DNA of 64,000 nt from Blautia parvula (GCF_020215665.1 NZ_CP084061.1:1054001-1118000); one strand, 5' to 3'. Shown: positions 35,340 to 43,639, numbered from the stretch's first letter. Made by a program: numbers and translations. Notes: generated by a model from the sequence alone, not told the origin.

Positions 35340-35590
35340 TTAATATCCGATCTCCCCCAGCCATTCCTGTATTTCCGCCTGAGCGCCGGGAATATCGTCA
35401 CGGTATACGCCAATCACATTTTCTTCTATCTCACAGTCGTCCGGTAGTTCTGCCGTGATGTCCTGTACGCTGCTTGCCAGTCCTCCAGTTCCGTGGGAAC
35501 AAAAAAGCACGATCTTCTTCCTGGCTAAATCGTGTTCGTCTATAAAGGTCAACACAGGCATAGGAAGAGAGTACCACCAGTTGGGATAAT
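35340..35590 (-). pseudogene. Flavodoxin C-terminal fragment
   Basis: The minus strand reads YPNWWYSLPMPVLTFIDEHD, then LARKKIVLFCSHGTGGLASS and ends PGAQAEIQEWLGEIGY. That is the second half of a flavodoxin (WWY segment and S-H-G-T-G-G loop). The N-terminal FMN loop is missing; upstream the sequence joins a KAP NTPase fragment directly. Third flavodoxin relic of the island. Confidence 0.75.
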
Positions 35591-35595
35591 AAAAT

Positions 35596-36363
35596 GTAGC
35601 CTATCCCTCTTATGCCTTGAATTTACTGGCTTTAGCAGAAAGCACAATTGTGTACTGTGCATTATTTCTGTGTACATAAAAAGCAAACTGAATTCTTTTA
35701 TAGACTCCAGCTTGCTTTTTAATTTTTTCTCTTGTTCGTCTCTGCTTCCATCGCCTATAACTCTAAGAACAAATTGCTTATAAATTTCAATCTGAGGTAA
35801 AGTCTTTTCTACAAAATCGCTGTTGCCTTCTATAAATTTTTTCTTCTCATTTGCATCAACAATATCTAATAAAATCATACAAGGCTACTTCTATAAATAA
35901 GTTTATCTCTAAGTGATAAATGATAATACATCCCTAGCTCATCTGCAATCTTTGTTAACCAATATGTTTTTTCAGTATTAGTGTTACCACATTCAACAGT
36001 ACGCTTTGAGTAACTGCTCATTTCTGGTAAATTTACATTTTCATCAAAAAATTTATTCAAATATCTAGTAGCATCAAATCCACTACCATAATAATTGGAT
36101 ATGGTATGTACCAATTGTTCTTTATTTACAGATACTACAAATATAGTGTGGTTATCTTCAAAGTAATGTTTTATCCTTTCTAACATTTCTATGGCAAATG
36201 TCGGTTTACAGCGATCTAATTCATCAATAAAAATAATTAATTTCTGTGTTCTTTCCACAATGATATTATCAAAAACATCTTTTACCCTCTCTCGAATTTC
36301 TTCTTCCGTTTGTACAATCGATAAAATATCTGTACTTTTACCTTTTATTTTTTCAACCATGCC
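35596..36363 (-). pseudogene. KAP-family P-loop NTPase fragment (frameshifted)
   Basis: The minus strand carries the Walker B segment KLIIFIDELDRCKPTFAIEM, then LERIKHYFEDNHTIFVVSVN and ISNYYGSGFDATRYLNKFFD, typical of KAP NTPases. The Walker A part is missing. At 35875-35878 the frame changes (stop overlapping a new ATG) and a second piece runs on with DANEKKKFIEGNSDF. Both ends are fused to other gene fragments. KAP proteins are often parts of anti-phage or mobile loci, but this one is inactive. Confidence 0.78.
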
Positions 36364-36531
36364 TACCATGTTGATGGACAGTTTCTTCGTATCTTTGATA
36401 AATTGATTGATAAAGTGCGGCGCTGCCAAACTTACCGGAACTCTGTCGTGTCCGATGATTCCCACATGGGCCACCAGTGTCCAGGTTGGATGTTCTCCAT
36501 TCATAGTTCCGATTACGGTTACCGGCATCAC
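36364..36531 (-). pseudogene. Flavin reductase-like N-terminal fragment
   Basis: 56 codons, MPVTVIGTMNGEHPTWTLVA then AHVGIIGHDRVPVSLAAPHF and INQFIKDTKKLSINMV, the FMN-binding split-barrel start of a flavin-reductase-like protein. The reading frame passes without a stop into the KAP fragment, giving a 218-codon chimeric ORF that is surely a recombination product. Confidence 0.7.
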
Positions 36532-36566
36532 TTTTAAAGCAATGCCGGTTTTTAGTAGTCACCAAA

Positions 36567-37325
36567 TCATCTCAATTTTCCATACTGTTCATCATTAACC
36601 GCTTCCAGCCATTCATTTGATCCGTTTTCTGCAGGCACTTCTATGGCCAGATGGGCAAACCAGCTGTCCGGCGCCGCACCGTGCCAATGCTTCACTCCTA
36701 CAGGAATATTGATACAATCACCCGGCTTCATCTCAACAGGTTCTTTCCCCCATTCCTGATAATAGCCTCGTCCGCCTACACAGATGAGGATCTGCCCTCC
36801 GCCTTTGTCCGCCTGATGGATATGCCAGTTATTACGGCATCCCGGCTCAAACGTCACATTGTAAATGCCTACCTGTTCGGAAGAAACCGGGGCCAGATAA
36901 CTCTGTCCGGTAAAGTACTGTGCAAACCCATCATTTGGCATTCCTACAGGGAAAAAGATGGTATTCTGGAACTTGTCCTTCTCCGTCTCTTCCTTTTCCG
37001 TCTCATTCCATACTTCTTTCGCCAGCTTAAATGCCGCCCATCCTTTTGGCCATCCTACATAAAAGGCAATGTGGGTGAGAACATCTGCGATTTCTTCCTT
37101 TGTCACTCCATGTGCTTTTGCATTCTGCAAATGATAGATCAGAGAGGAATCGGTGATCCCTGATGACACCAATGCTACCACAGTAATCATGCATCTTGTT
37201 TTCAGATCAATGGACTGGCTGTTCCATTCCTCACCAAATAAGATGTCATCATTGAAATGTGCAAATGACGGAGCAAATTCTCCTAATTGATCTCTTCCTG
37301 CAGTCTGTACGATTTTTTCTGACAT
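36567..37325 (-). CDS. Carboxymuconolactone decarboxylase-like / cupin two-domain protein
   Basis: 252 residues. Residues 20-110 are an AhpD/CMD-like domain (FGEEWNSQSIDLKTRCMITV, then HGVTKEEIADVLTHIAFYVG; the usual C-x-x-C is absent). Residues 130-245 are a cupin with metal-binding histidines (NNWHIHQADKGGGQ and later VGVKHWHGAAPDSWFAH). CMD-cupin fusions are common in gut Firmicutes beside aldo/keto reductases and LysR genes; the substrate is unknown, and a detoxification role is an inference from the neighbours. It lies 51 bp downstream of the TetR gene on the same strand. Confidence 0.87.
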   Translation of the reverse strand: MSEKIVQTAGRDQLGEFAPSFAHFNDDILFGEEWNSQSIDLKTRCMITVVALVSSGITDSSLIYHLQNAKAHGVTKEEIADVLTHIAFYVGWPKGWAAFKLAKEVWNETEKEETEKDKFQNTIFFPVGMPNDGFAQYFTGQSYLAPVSSEQVGIYNVTFEPGCRNNWHIHQADKGGGQILICVGGRGYYQEWGKEPVEMKPGDCINIPVGVKHWHGAAPDSWFAHLAIEVPAENGSNEWLEAVNDEQYGKLR

Positions 37326-37376
37326 TGTTATCCTCCTTGCTTGTAATTAAATTTTTCACTCAGTTTATATGTGTTT

Positions 37377-38006
37377 TTATTTCTTATCCGGAAGCAGCTG
37401 CATCAGGCACTGAAAGGTGATCTCATAAATGGATTGATATACATAGTTGACCCCAGCCTGTTCCATGGCCTCCTTTTGTTTTTCCGTCACTCTTGTGTAC
37501 GGATAAATGCCATAGATAAAAGGGAAAAATTCGTAAATAAAATCCTGCTGCTCTTTTAGTTCCATATCCGGGAAAAACTTGCTCATGCATCTTAACATTG
37601 TTCTCATAGATTTTCCGTAAGCCTTCTTAAAATCCACCAGATTTTCCAGGCGGCTGTTTTCTTCCATGTCATACATATTCATGGACATGATTTTTAAGAG
37701 CTGCTCCCGATGCTCCAGGCTTTTTGCTATCTGGCCTGCAAAATCTTTCTTTGAAAGTGTCTCATTCCCTTCTATGATCTGCTGAAGTTCATCAATCCAT
37801 AATTCATATTCCCGTTTCAGTAACTCCAGAAAAATCTCCTCTTTCGTCTGAAAATAATTATAGATTGACGTTCTGGTAAAGGATGTCACTTTTCCAATCT
37901 CTTTTAAGTTGATTTCCCGAAAACTCATGGTCTGGTATAGCTGTTCACAGGCCTTTACAATTTCTTCCTTTCTGGCGGAAGTCCGCTCCGGCGATCCTTT
38001 TGGCAT
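37377..38006 (-). CDS. TetR family regulator
   Basis: 209 residues. The N-terminal helix-turn-helix is VTSFTRTSIYNYFQTKEEIF (about residues 38-57), preceded by EIVKACEQLYQTMSFREINL. The C-terminal ligand domain is of its own type (LEHREQLLKIMSMNMYDMEE). Its promoter carries two copies of a palindrome (see 38044-38093), so it probably represses itself and the following cupin gene. Confidence 0.9.
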   Translation of the reverse strand: MPKGSPERTSARKEEIVKACEQLYQTMSFREINLKEIGKVTSFTRTSIYNYFQTKEEIFLELLKREYELWIDELQQIIEGNETLSKKDFAGQIAKSLEHREQLLKIMSMNMYDMEENSRLENLVDFKKAYGKSMRTMLRCMSKFFPDMELKEQQDFIYEFFPFIYGIYPYTRVTEKQKEAMEQAGVNYVYQSIYEITFQCLMQLLPDKK

Positions 38007-38043
38007 TTCCTGCTCCCCCTCTCAAGTTGTTCATCTAATTTTC

Positions 38044-38093
38044 TGACACCGTGTCACTATAATAGTTATAGCATTGTCCTGACATTGTGTCAA
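38044..38093 (-). promoter_or_regulatory. TetR promoter with two operator palindromes
   Basis: Minus-strand -35 TTGACA (38088-38093) and -10 TATAAC (38065-38070) are 17 bp apart. TGACATTGTGTCA (38080-38092) covers the -35 box and TGACACCGTGTCA (38044-38056) lies just downstream of the -10. The two 13-mers share TGACA and TGTCA arms, so they look like the TetR protein's own operators. Confidence 0.75.
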
Positions 38094-38163
38094 CATTCAG
38101 TTAGAATCTCTCCATTTTCTCCGAGGGCATGCAGATTTCTCCTGATGGCAATCCTGTTTCGTT

Positions 38164-38373
38164 CTACACACCGGGCTTTACATACATGATATCATCCGTT
38201 AACTTTTCCATAGACTGATTCCAGTTTTCTTTCAAAATATCTTCCACTGAAACCGATACATACTTACCATCAATCTGAAGCTCTGCAGTAATGAACTCAT
38301 GTACCCTCTCCGCTAATTTCTTTTTTTCTTCTGCAGTTCTGCCCGGAATCATTGTGATTGCAATATGCGGCAT
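38164..38373 (-). CDS. 4-oxalocrotonate tautomerase family protein
   Basis: 69 residues starting MPHIAITMIPGRTAEEKKKL after GGAGAAAAGAAAT; removal of Met exposes the catalytic Pro1 of the family. The rest (AERVHEFITAELQIDGKYVS and VEDILKENWNQSM) fits the short tautomerases. A longer upstream frame exists but lacks a ribosome site. It follows the aldo/keto reductase by 28 bp, suggesting co-transcription. Confidence 0.88.
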   Translation of the reverse strand: MPHIAITMIPGRTAEEKKKLAERVHEFITAELQIDGKYVSVSVEDILKENWNQSMEKLTDDIMYVKPGV

Positions 38374-38401
38374 ATTTCTTTTCTCCTCTCTGATTGTGGA
38401 T

Positions 38402-39436
38402 TTATATTCTCTGATCTCCTGTGGACCACACTGGTTTCTTCTGCATATTCGCCTGGTTCTGGGCCATAACGCCGGCCAGTTTATGGGGAACGTACGTCTT
38501 CTCAAGATACTTCATTTCTTCTTCTGTCAGTTGTATGTCCACAGCATGTGCAGCTCCCTCGATATGTTGAAATTTTGTGGCGCCCACCACCGGAGCCGTT
38601 ACTTTGGACAGAAGCCAGGCCAATGAGATTTCTGTCATAGACACACCCCTTTTTTGTGCCAGCTCTGCTACCCTGCTTATGATAACTTCGTCCTGTTCCT
38701 TTGTCCCGTCATATTTAAGCCTTGCATAGTCATCTTCCTGCAGGCGCTTTGATGTCTCCCCCGCCTGTTTGGAAAGGCGTCCGCCAGCCAGCGCACTGTA
38801 CGGTGTCAATGCAATATTTTCTTCCCGGCAATAAGGAACCATTTCCCGTTCCTCTTCCCGGAAGATAAGATTATAATGTCCCTGTACAGAGACAAACTTT
38901 GCGAATCCTTCCCGCTCCGCTAATGCGTTTGCTTTGGCAAGCTGCCAGGCGAAGCAATTGGAAATACCGATATATCTGGCTTTTCCGGCTTTTACCACAC
39001 GGTTCAGCCCCTCCATGATCTCATAAAGTGGGGTCTTAAAATCCCACATGTGGTAAATATAAAGATCCACATGATCCATGCCCAGATTTTTAAGGCTCTG
39101 ATTTATCATACGCTCAACATGCTGTTGTCCGGTAATTCCAGCCTTTATTTCTTCCTCTGTCCGGGGGAGGAATTTTGTGGCGATTACCAACTCATCCCTT
39201 TTGGCATAATCCCGCAGTGCTTTTCCTACATATTGTTCACTGGTTCCGCTCTGATAGGCGATGGCTGTATCGTAAAAATTCACCCCCAGCTCCAGGCCCC
39301 TTTTTATGATCTCTCTGGAATGCTCTTCATCCAATGTCCATGAATGCTGTCCCCTCTTTGCATCTCCAAATCCCATGCATCCCATACAGATGCGTGATAT
39401 TTTCAAATCCGAATCACCTAATGTTATATACTTCAT
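38402..39436 (-). CDS. Aldo/keto reductase
   Basis: 344 residues, MKYITLGDSDLKISRICMGC. The catalytic Asp-Tyr-Lys-His set is visible: NFYDTAIAYQSG (D and Y), ELVIATKFL (K), VDLYIYHMWD (H). NADP(H)-binding segments are near the C terminus (TAPVVGATKFQHIE). Close to the YdhF/IolS-type general reductases. ATG 39436 has AAGGGAAAATAATT; an upstream in-frame start at 39472 is weaker. Neighbours are the tautomerase (downstream) and an acetyltransferase and LysR (upstream). Confidence 0.94.
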   Translation of the reverse strand: MKYITLGDSDLKISRICMGCMGFGDAKRGQHSWTLDEEHSREIIKRGLELGVNFYDTAIAYQSGTSEQYVGKALRDYAKRDELVIATKFLPRTEEEIKAGITGQQHVERMINQSLKNLGMDHVDLYIYHMWDFKTPLYEIMEGLNRVVKAGKARYIGISNCFAWQLAKANALAEREGFAKFVSVQGHYNLIFREEEREMVPYCREENIALTPYSALAGGRLSKQAGETSKRLQEDDYARLKYDGTKEQDEVIISRVAELAQKRGVSMTEISLAWLLSKVTAPVVGATKFQHIEGAAHAVDIQLTEEEMKYLEKTYVPHKLAGVMAQNQANMQKKPVWSTGDQRI

Positions 39437-39530
39437 AATTATTTTCCCTTCCTTTCCCGGCACATATATCAAGTTTTTTCAGCCATTTGGATATCTTTTC
39501 CAGCAGCTCGGCGCCGCCGTCCGGTTATCA

Positions 39531-40118
39531 TCAGATATCTGCCTCCCTCCTCTTTTTTACCTTACATGGATTCCCACAGGCTACTGCCCCGGCCGGTATG
39601 GACTCTGTTACCACACTTCCGGCTCCGATCACTGCATGATCTCCGATGGTAACTCCCGGCAGCAGGATCGCGCCTCCGCCGATCCATACCCCATCCCCTA
39701 TGCGGACAGGCTGTGTCCATGTTTTCACATATACGGCACCGTCATCTTCTTCCCAGAACCGTTCGCTTGTTTCTTTTGCATGTACAGCCGTATAGATTTT
39801 TACATCCGGTCCGATCAAAGTGTTTTTTCCTATGGTGATTTTCCCTGTATCCAGCAACGTGCAGTTCAAATTGATAAAGCTGTTGTCCCCGATGAAAATA
39901 TTGCTTCCGTAATCCACATAAAATGGCTGGTTCACACGGACATTTTTTCCGGCCGCTCCCACAAGCATGTCTAAGACCCGTTTTTTTTCATTTTCGTTTG
40001 CCGCAGGAATCCTATTATACTCCCGCATCAGATCTTTAGCCCTATACTGCAGCGAACGAAGTTCAGAGTCACGGGCATCGTATATTTTGCCGGACTGTTT
40101 CTTTTCAAACTCAGTCAT
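39531..40118 (-). CDS. Sugar O-acetyltransferase (maltose/galactoside type)
   Basis: 195 residues with the N-terminal maltose-acetyltransferase segment (KKQSGKIYDARDSELRSLQY) and a left-handed beta-helix made of hexapeptide repeats (NIFIGDNSFINLNCTLLDTG, then KITIGKNTLIGPDVKIYTAV with the catalytic His of VHAKE). The end (GVWIGGGAILLPGVTIGDHA) is typical. It acetylates sugars or related xenobiotic galactosides with acetyl-CoA. A long palindrome precedes its promoter. Confidence 0.93.
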   Translation of the reverse strand: MTEFEKKQSGKIYDARDSELRSLQYRAKDLMREYNRIPAANENEKKRVLDMLVGAAGKNVRVNQPFYVDYGSNIFIGDNSFINLNCTLLDTGKITIGKNTLIGPDVKIYTAVHAKETSERFWEEDDGAVYVKTWTQPVRIGDGVWIGGGAILLPGVTIGDHAVIGAGSVVTESIPAGAVACGNPCKVKKRREADI

Positions 40119-40147
40119 CTTCCAATACCTCCTTTAGCTATAGGTCT

Positions 40148-40218
40148 ATTATAAATTCACAGTCCGCTTTTCGTCCAATGCTTACATTTTATCGTTTATC
40201 ATACGCTGAGCGTATGAT
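40148..40218 (-). promoter_or_regulatory. Promoter of the acetyltransferase with a 9-bp-arm palindrome
   Basis: ATCATACGC (40198-40206) and GCGTATGAT (40210-40218) form a perfect inverted repeat with a 3-bp centre. Downstream on the minus strand are TTGGAC (40173-40178) and TATAAT (40148-40153), with a long 19-bp spacing that would suit activation. The LysR protein encoded just upstream is the obvious candidate to bind here. Confidence 0.55.
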
Positions 40219-40232
40219 TCCGGGCATAAAAT

Positions 40233-40273
40233 GAGGGTGTCCCCAAAGCCAGGAAGACTTGAGGAACACCCTC
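40233..40273 (-). terminator. Terminator downstream of the LysR gene
   Basis: Minus strand: GAGGGTGTTCC pairs with GGGGACACCCTC and is followed by ATTTTATG. It lies about 30 bp past the LysR stop. Confidence 0.65.
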
Positions 40274-40300
40274 TGTATTTAAAAAAAATCGTATTTATTG

Positions 40301-41185
40301 TTACTCGCCCCATTTATGAGTGTGCAGCATTTGAATAAACAAGGATGCCGCCGGCTGGAACAGGTGATTCTTTTTCCAAAGCAGGACGCTCCGCGTTGTA
40401 TGTTCCGGATAGACCGGGCAAAAACAAATATCCGGACTGCAATGAACAGACAGTGCGCCGTCCAGACATACCGCACAGCCGATACCTGCTTCCACCAGAA
40501 GTGCCACATTAGAAAGCAGATTATAATTTACAGGGATGTTCAGATGGCTTTCTTCACACTGCAGCCAGTTCAGCACTTCATTTCTTGCATTTTCCCTTTT
40601 TGGCAGAATTAAGGGATATTCTCTTAGATCCTGCACATAAATCTTGTCTTTTTTTGCCAGTGGATGATCTTTGCGAAGCAGTATGCCCCAGCTCTCTTTC
40701 TGTGACAGGCGGAGAAATTCATATTTTTTGGTATCAACCGGTTCCAGCAACAGGCCCAGATCCAACAGCCCTTTTTCCAGTTTGTCTTTGATATTGTCAG
40801 CCATCTCGTTATATAAATCGAATCTGACATCCGGATATTTTTTCAGAAACTGCTTCATATATCTTGCCAGGACACGGCCTCCCAATGCCTCTGATGCGCC
40901 AAGTGAAATCACTCCGCTGATGGCTTCATTTTTCCCTGTAAAGGTCTGTTCTGCCTTATCCGCCAGTTCTACAATCTCCTCTGCCTGTTGTTTGAACAGC
41001 ATTCCGTCATCTGTCAGAGTCAGGGAGCGTTTTCCCCTGATGAGCAAGGTAGCGCCCAATTCATTTTCAAGTTCGATGAGCTGCCTGCTGAGTGTAGGCT
41101 GCGTCACATGCAGAATATCTGCGGCTCTGGTGATATTTCCCTCATTGACTGCTGTCAGAAAATAACGAAGTACCCTTAATTCCAT
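40301..41185 (-). CDS. LysR family regulator
   Basis: 294 residues. The N-terminal winged helix is typical (LRVLRYFLTAVNEGNITRAA, DILHVTQPTLSRQLIELENE). The substrate-binding domain follows (ISGVISLGASEALGGRVLAR, LLDLGLLLEPVDTKKYEFLR). It lies just upstream of the acetyltransferase, aldo/keto reductase and tautomerase genes, which it may activate. Confidence 0.93.
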   Translation of the reverse strand: MELRVLRYFLTAVNEGNITRAADILHVTQPTLSRQLIELENELGATLLIRGKRSLTLTDDGMLFKQQAEEIVELADKAEQTFTGKNEAISGVISLGASEALGGRVLARYMKQFLKKYPDVRFDLYNEMADNIKDKLEKGLLDLGLLLEPVDTKKYEFLRLSQKESWGILLRKDHPLAKKDKIYVQDLREYPLILPKRENARNEVLNWLQCEESHLNIPVNYNLLSNVALLVEAGIGCAVCLDGALSVHCSPDICFCPVYPEHTTRSVLLWKKNHLFQPAASLFIQMLHTHKWGE

Positions 41186-41334
41186 ACGCCTGCCTCCCTC
41201 AATGTCTCTTATCGTTATCGTGGAATTTGTCTGTGTCTTAATTCATTGTAACATATTTGATATGCAATCGGCAGGATATTTTCGGGGCGCAGGCGATAAA
41301 AGGTGGGGACACTGTCTTACGGTGCCCCCTGAAC

Positions 41335-41907
41335 TTATTTTTGCGTGATCTCCCCTAGAAGCTGCTGCATCTCCTGAACACCCTTTTCCTGGGAATCAAT
41401 GATCGACTCCAAAATCGGTTTTAATTCCGGACAGATACAAAACTTAAGTGCATTTTGGGACATAAGGACAGCACCCCTGTGGTGGGGAATCATTTCACGC
41501 ATGAAATTTGCGTCAATGCAGTTGTCGGTGCAGGCCGTGTGCATTTCCCTGAACATATTCCGAAGGATGCACTCATTGCTGCGCTGGTAGTAATTCAACG
41601 CCCGGGGTGTATTTCTCCGGCGGCTGCATTCGGAGCAGATGGCCTCCATACTGCAGATACTTTCTTTCTGGGAGCATATGATATTCTGGGCAATGTTCTG
41701 AAGCGGTATGCATGTCGTAAAGCGCAGCAGATTTTCCGACATTTCGATGGCTGCCCGGTGGTGCGGGATCATCTGTTTGATAAAGTTTGCGGAAATACTG
41801 TCGGTAAGGCAGACAGATGTCATGTTCTCGATCATTGTATCTAGGATGCACCGGTAACGTTTCACATAATCTATAGTGTTATTGCTCAGCTGGCATGTAT
41901 TTGTCAT
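41335..41907 (-). CDS. DUF305 protein with two copies of the His motif
   Basis: 190 residues from ATG 41907. Two DUF305 halves are seen, each with the ferritin-like helix motif: MIPHHRAAIEMSENLL (near residue 52) and MIPHHRGAVLMSQNAL (near residue 142). The protein is also rich in cysteine (about 16, e.g. CSMEAICSECSRR). DUF305 proteins bind metals or are linked with copper handling; this tandem and Cys-rich form suggests metal binding, but that is inference. No signal peptide is present, unlike many DUF305 members. Confidence 0.85.
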   Translation of the reverse strand: MTNTCQLSNNTIDYVKRYRCILDTMIENMTSVCLTDSISANFIKQMIPHHRAAIEMSENLLRFTTCIPLQNIAQNIICSQKESICSMEAICSECSRRRNTPRALNYYQRSNECILRNMFREMHTACTDNCIDANFMREMIPHHRGAVLMSQNALKFCICPELKPILESIIDSQEKGVQEMQQLLGEITQK

Positions 41908-42020
41908 TTTTATTTCCTCTGTGCGCCTGGTGCGCACTTAAATCAGCTCATTATACATTATGCCGGCTTATGCGTTGCGTGAATTTATCCGAAATGCGCT
42001 TCTCCCTTTCCTATCCCGGT

Positions 42021-42722
42021 TCAAAAGAGTCTCCAGATACCCGTAGTCGCAGAAGTTTTCAAACTGCAGCCGATATTCAGCTTTTCAATACGGTTGGCAT
42101 TAAGGCGCAGGGCTTCGCTGAATTTATCCTTTGTCTCCTCAAGCAGCTCCTGAAAATAGGAAGGGATAAATAAATGACGGATGGCATCGCCGCTTAAATT
42201 GACAAAATATACTCCGTTAAAACCAGGTGCCCAAACAGACAGGAATGTATCCGCATCCTGTTTCTCCAAAAGTATCTGTTCTAACTCCTTGTTTAGAACA
42301 CGTAACTGACGTTCTTTTCCGTTCATCCTGCGGAAAACTTCCGGCTTATCCTGATTCAGGCAAAAGGCTACGAATTCATCACCGCCAATGCGGTATACAT
42401 ATTCCGGACCAAACACCTGCCGGAGCACCTCTGCCAAATCCTTCAGCATTTGATCTCCTGCTGCATGCTCCATATGATTGTTGATCTCGTGAAGCCCGTT
42501 TGCATCCATATAAACACAGGCAAATGTCCGGTAACTTCCGGCTGCAAGCATCTCTGCATCGGAACGAAAGCAGTTTCGGTTTTTAATACCGGTGAGAGGG
42601 TCACGGTTTGCACTGATTTCCAGCCTTTCATTTTCTTTCGAGCTCTCTTTCAGACTCAATATGATCCATATAATAATTGCCGCGGTAAGCAGTAAAAATG
42701 CTGTGATACACATGCAATACAT
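42021..42722 (-). CDS. Membrane-anchored GGDEF domain protein, shortened
   Basis: 233 residues: one N-terminal membrane segment (ITAFLLLTAAIIIWIILSL), then a GGDEF domain (RDPLTGIKNRNCFRSDAEML, ACVYMDANGLHEINNHMEHA, YVYRIGGDEFVAFCL). The GGDEF signature is intact. After FVAFCLNQDK the normal second half of the cyclase domain is absent, and the tail (DTFLSVWAPGFNGVYFVNLS and RHLFIPSYFQELLEE) is of a type found in large sensor proteins of Lachnospiraceae. Cyclase activity is therefore uncertain. Confidence 0.75.
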   Translation of the reverse strand: MYCMCITAFLLLTAAIIIWIILSLKESSKENERLEISANRDPLTGIKNRNCFRSDAEMLAAGSYRTFACVYMDANGLHEINNHMEHAAGDQMLKDLAEVLRQVFGPEYVYRIGGDEFVAFCLNQDKPEVFRRMNGKERQLRVLNKELEQILLEKQDADTFLSVWAPGFNGVYFVNLSGDAIRHLFIPSYFQELLEETKDKFSEALRLNANRIEKLNIGCSLKTSATTGIWRLF

Positions 42723-42776
42723 CTGGCCCCCTATCACGCGGTCAGGAACGTCTATACCTCACTCTTTTATCAGCTT

Positions 42777-42989
42777 ATGTGGGGATACCCTATCCGAAAT
42801 ATGCGGGGAAATCGTGAAACCTTAAACAGATACTATCTCCCCCGCCTCACTTCCCTGCTGGATCGCCTTAACAAGGAAGATATGGAAGGGTTTGCGGCAG
42901 AGCTGGAGACTGTTTTAAGTTCTGATGTTGAATTTTCAGTCAAGAAGCTTATTGATCTGGGAATAGCAGAGGCATCTGTAATCCTTTAA
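42777..42989 (+). CDS. Unrecognised short ORF, possibly a gene fragment
   Basis: Codes for a helical tail, LNRYYLPRLTSLLDRLNKED, then MEGFAAELETVLSSDVEFSV and KKLIDLGIAEASVIL. The sequence looks protein-like, with an amphipathic rhythm, but the start region lacks a ribosome site. It could be the 3' end of a lost gene. No family recognised. Confidence 0.3.
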   Translation: MWGYPIRNMRGNRETLNRYYLPRLTSLLDRLNKEDMEGFAAELETVLSSDVEFSVKKLIDLGIAEASVIL

Positions 42990-42993
42990 ACAC

Positions 42994-43398
42994 TTACAGG
43001 ACACAGTGTCCTTTGGCCTGCAGGCAGTTTTTCACCTCATTGATGCAGTCCACATGGAGGATCATGATAGGCATTCCCGAACTGCGGTTGAAGGAAAGGT
43101 ATAGATAGTCCACATTGATATTGCTGTCCAAAAGAGAGACCAAAAGCCTGTCCAGGGCACCGGGATTGTCATCCAGCTCCACGCCCAGAACATCCGTGTC
43201 GCGGCAGATAAAACCTTCTTTGGAAAGGGCCTCCAGCGCCCGCTGCGGATCAGAGACCACCATTCGGATGATGCCGTATTCGGCACTGTCGTTTGTGACA
43301 GATCCCATAATATTAATATTTTCCCGTGCCAGGATACCGGTGACAGACTGCAGCATCCCTTTCTTATTTTCTGCGAATATGGATATTTGCTTTAACAT
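42994..43398 (-). CDS. Tandem ACT domain protein
   Basis: 134 residues (MLKQISIFAENKKGMLQSVT) after GGAGGGGAATAT. Two ACT domains: residues 1-67 (GILARENINIMGSVTNDSAE) and 70-134 (ELDDNPGALDRLLVSLLDSN, INVDYLYLSFNRSSG). Stand-alone ACT proteins of this type are amino-acid sensing or binding proteins in Clostridia. It is minus-strand and lies 241 bp from yqfD. Confidence 0.9.
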   Translation of the reverse strand: MLKQISIFAENKKGMLQSVTGILARENINIMGSVTNDSAEYGIIRMVVSDPQRALEALSKEGFICRDTDVLGVELDDNPGALDRLLVSLLDSNINVDYLYLSFNRSSGMPIMILHVDCINEVKNCLQAKGHCVL

Positions 43399-43639
43399 AT
43401 ATTCCCCTCCTGTAAGTAAAAACGTTAGTAGAATCCAACACAAGTATATGTTCTCTTCCACGGTTCTGTCAATACATTTTCCCCAAGGCAGGGTGCGTGA
43501 AAATTGTCCCCGGCAGGTTTTACATCTGTCGGGGACGGAAGGATTCTAAACGCAGCCTTTTCACAGCCGCACACAGAGCGTTTTCTTTCCTGATTCAGGC
43601 TTTCATGACCGTTCCCGCGTTCCACGGGCAGCAGTAATT

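Noticed and set aside
42998-43012. Palindrome AGGACACAGTGTCCT as a terminator or operator
   Set aside because: It lies inside the last codons of the ACT gene and has no T run; probably coding coincidence.
43425-43625. Short minus-strand ORF of 66 codons between the ACT gene and yqfD
   Set aside because: No ribosome site and no protein-like pattern; it contains inverted GC-rich sequence more like intergenic DNA.
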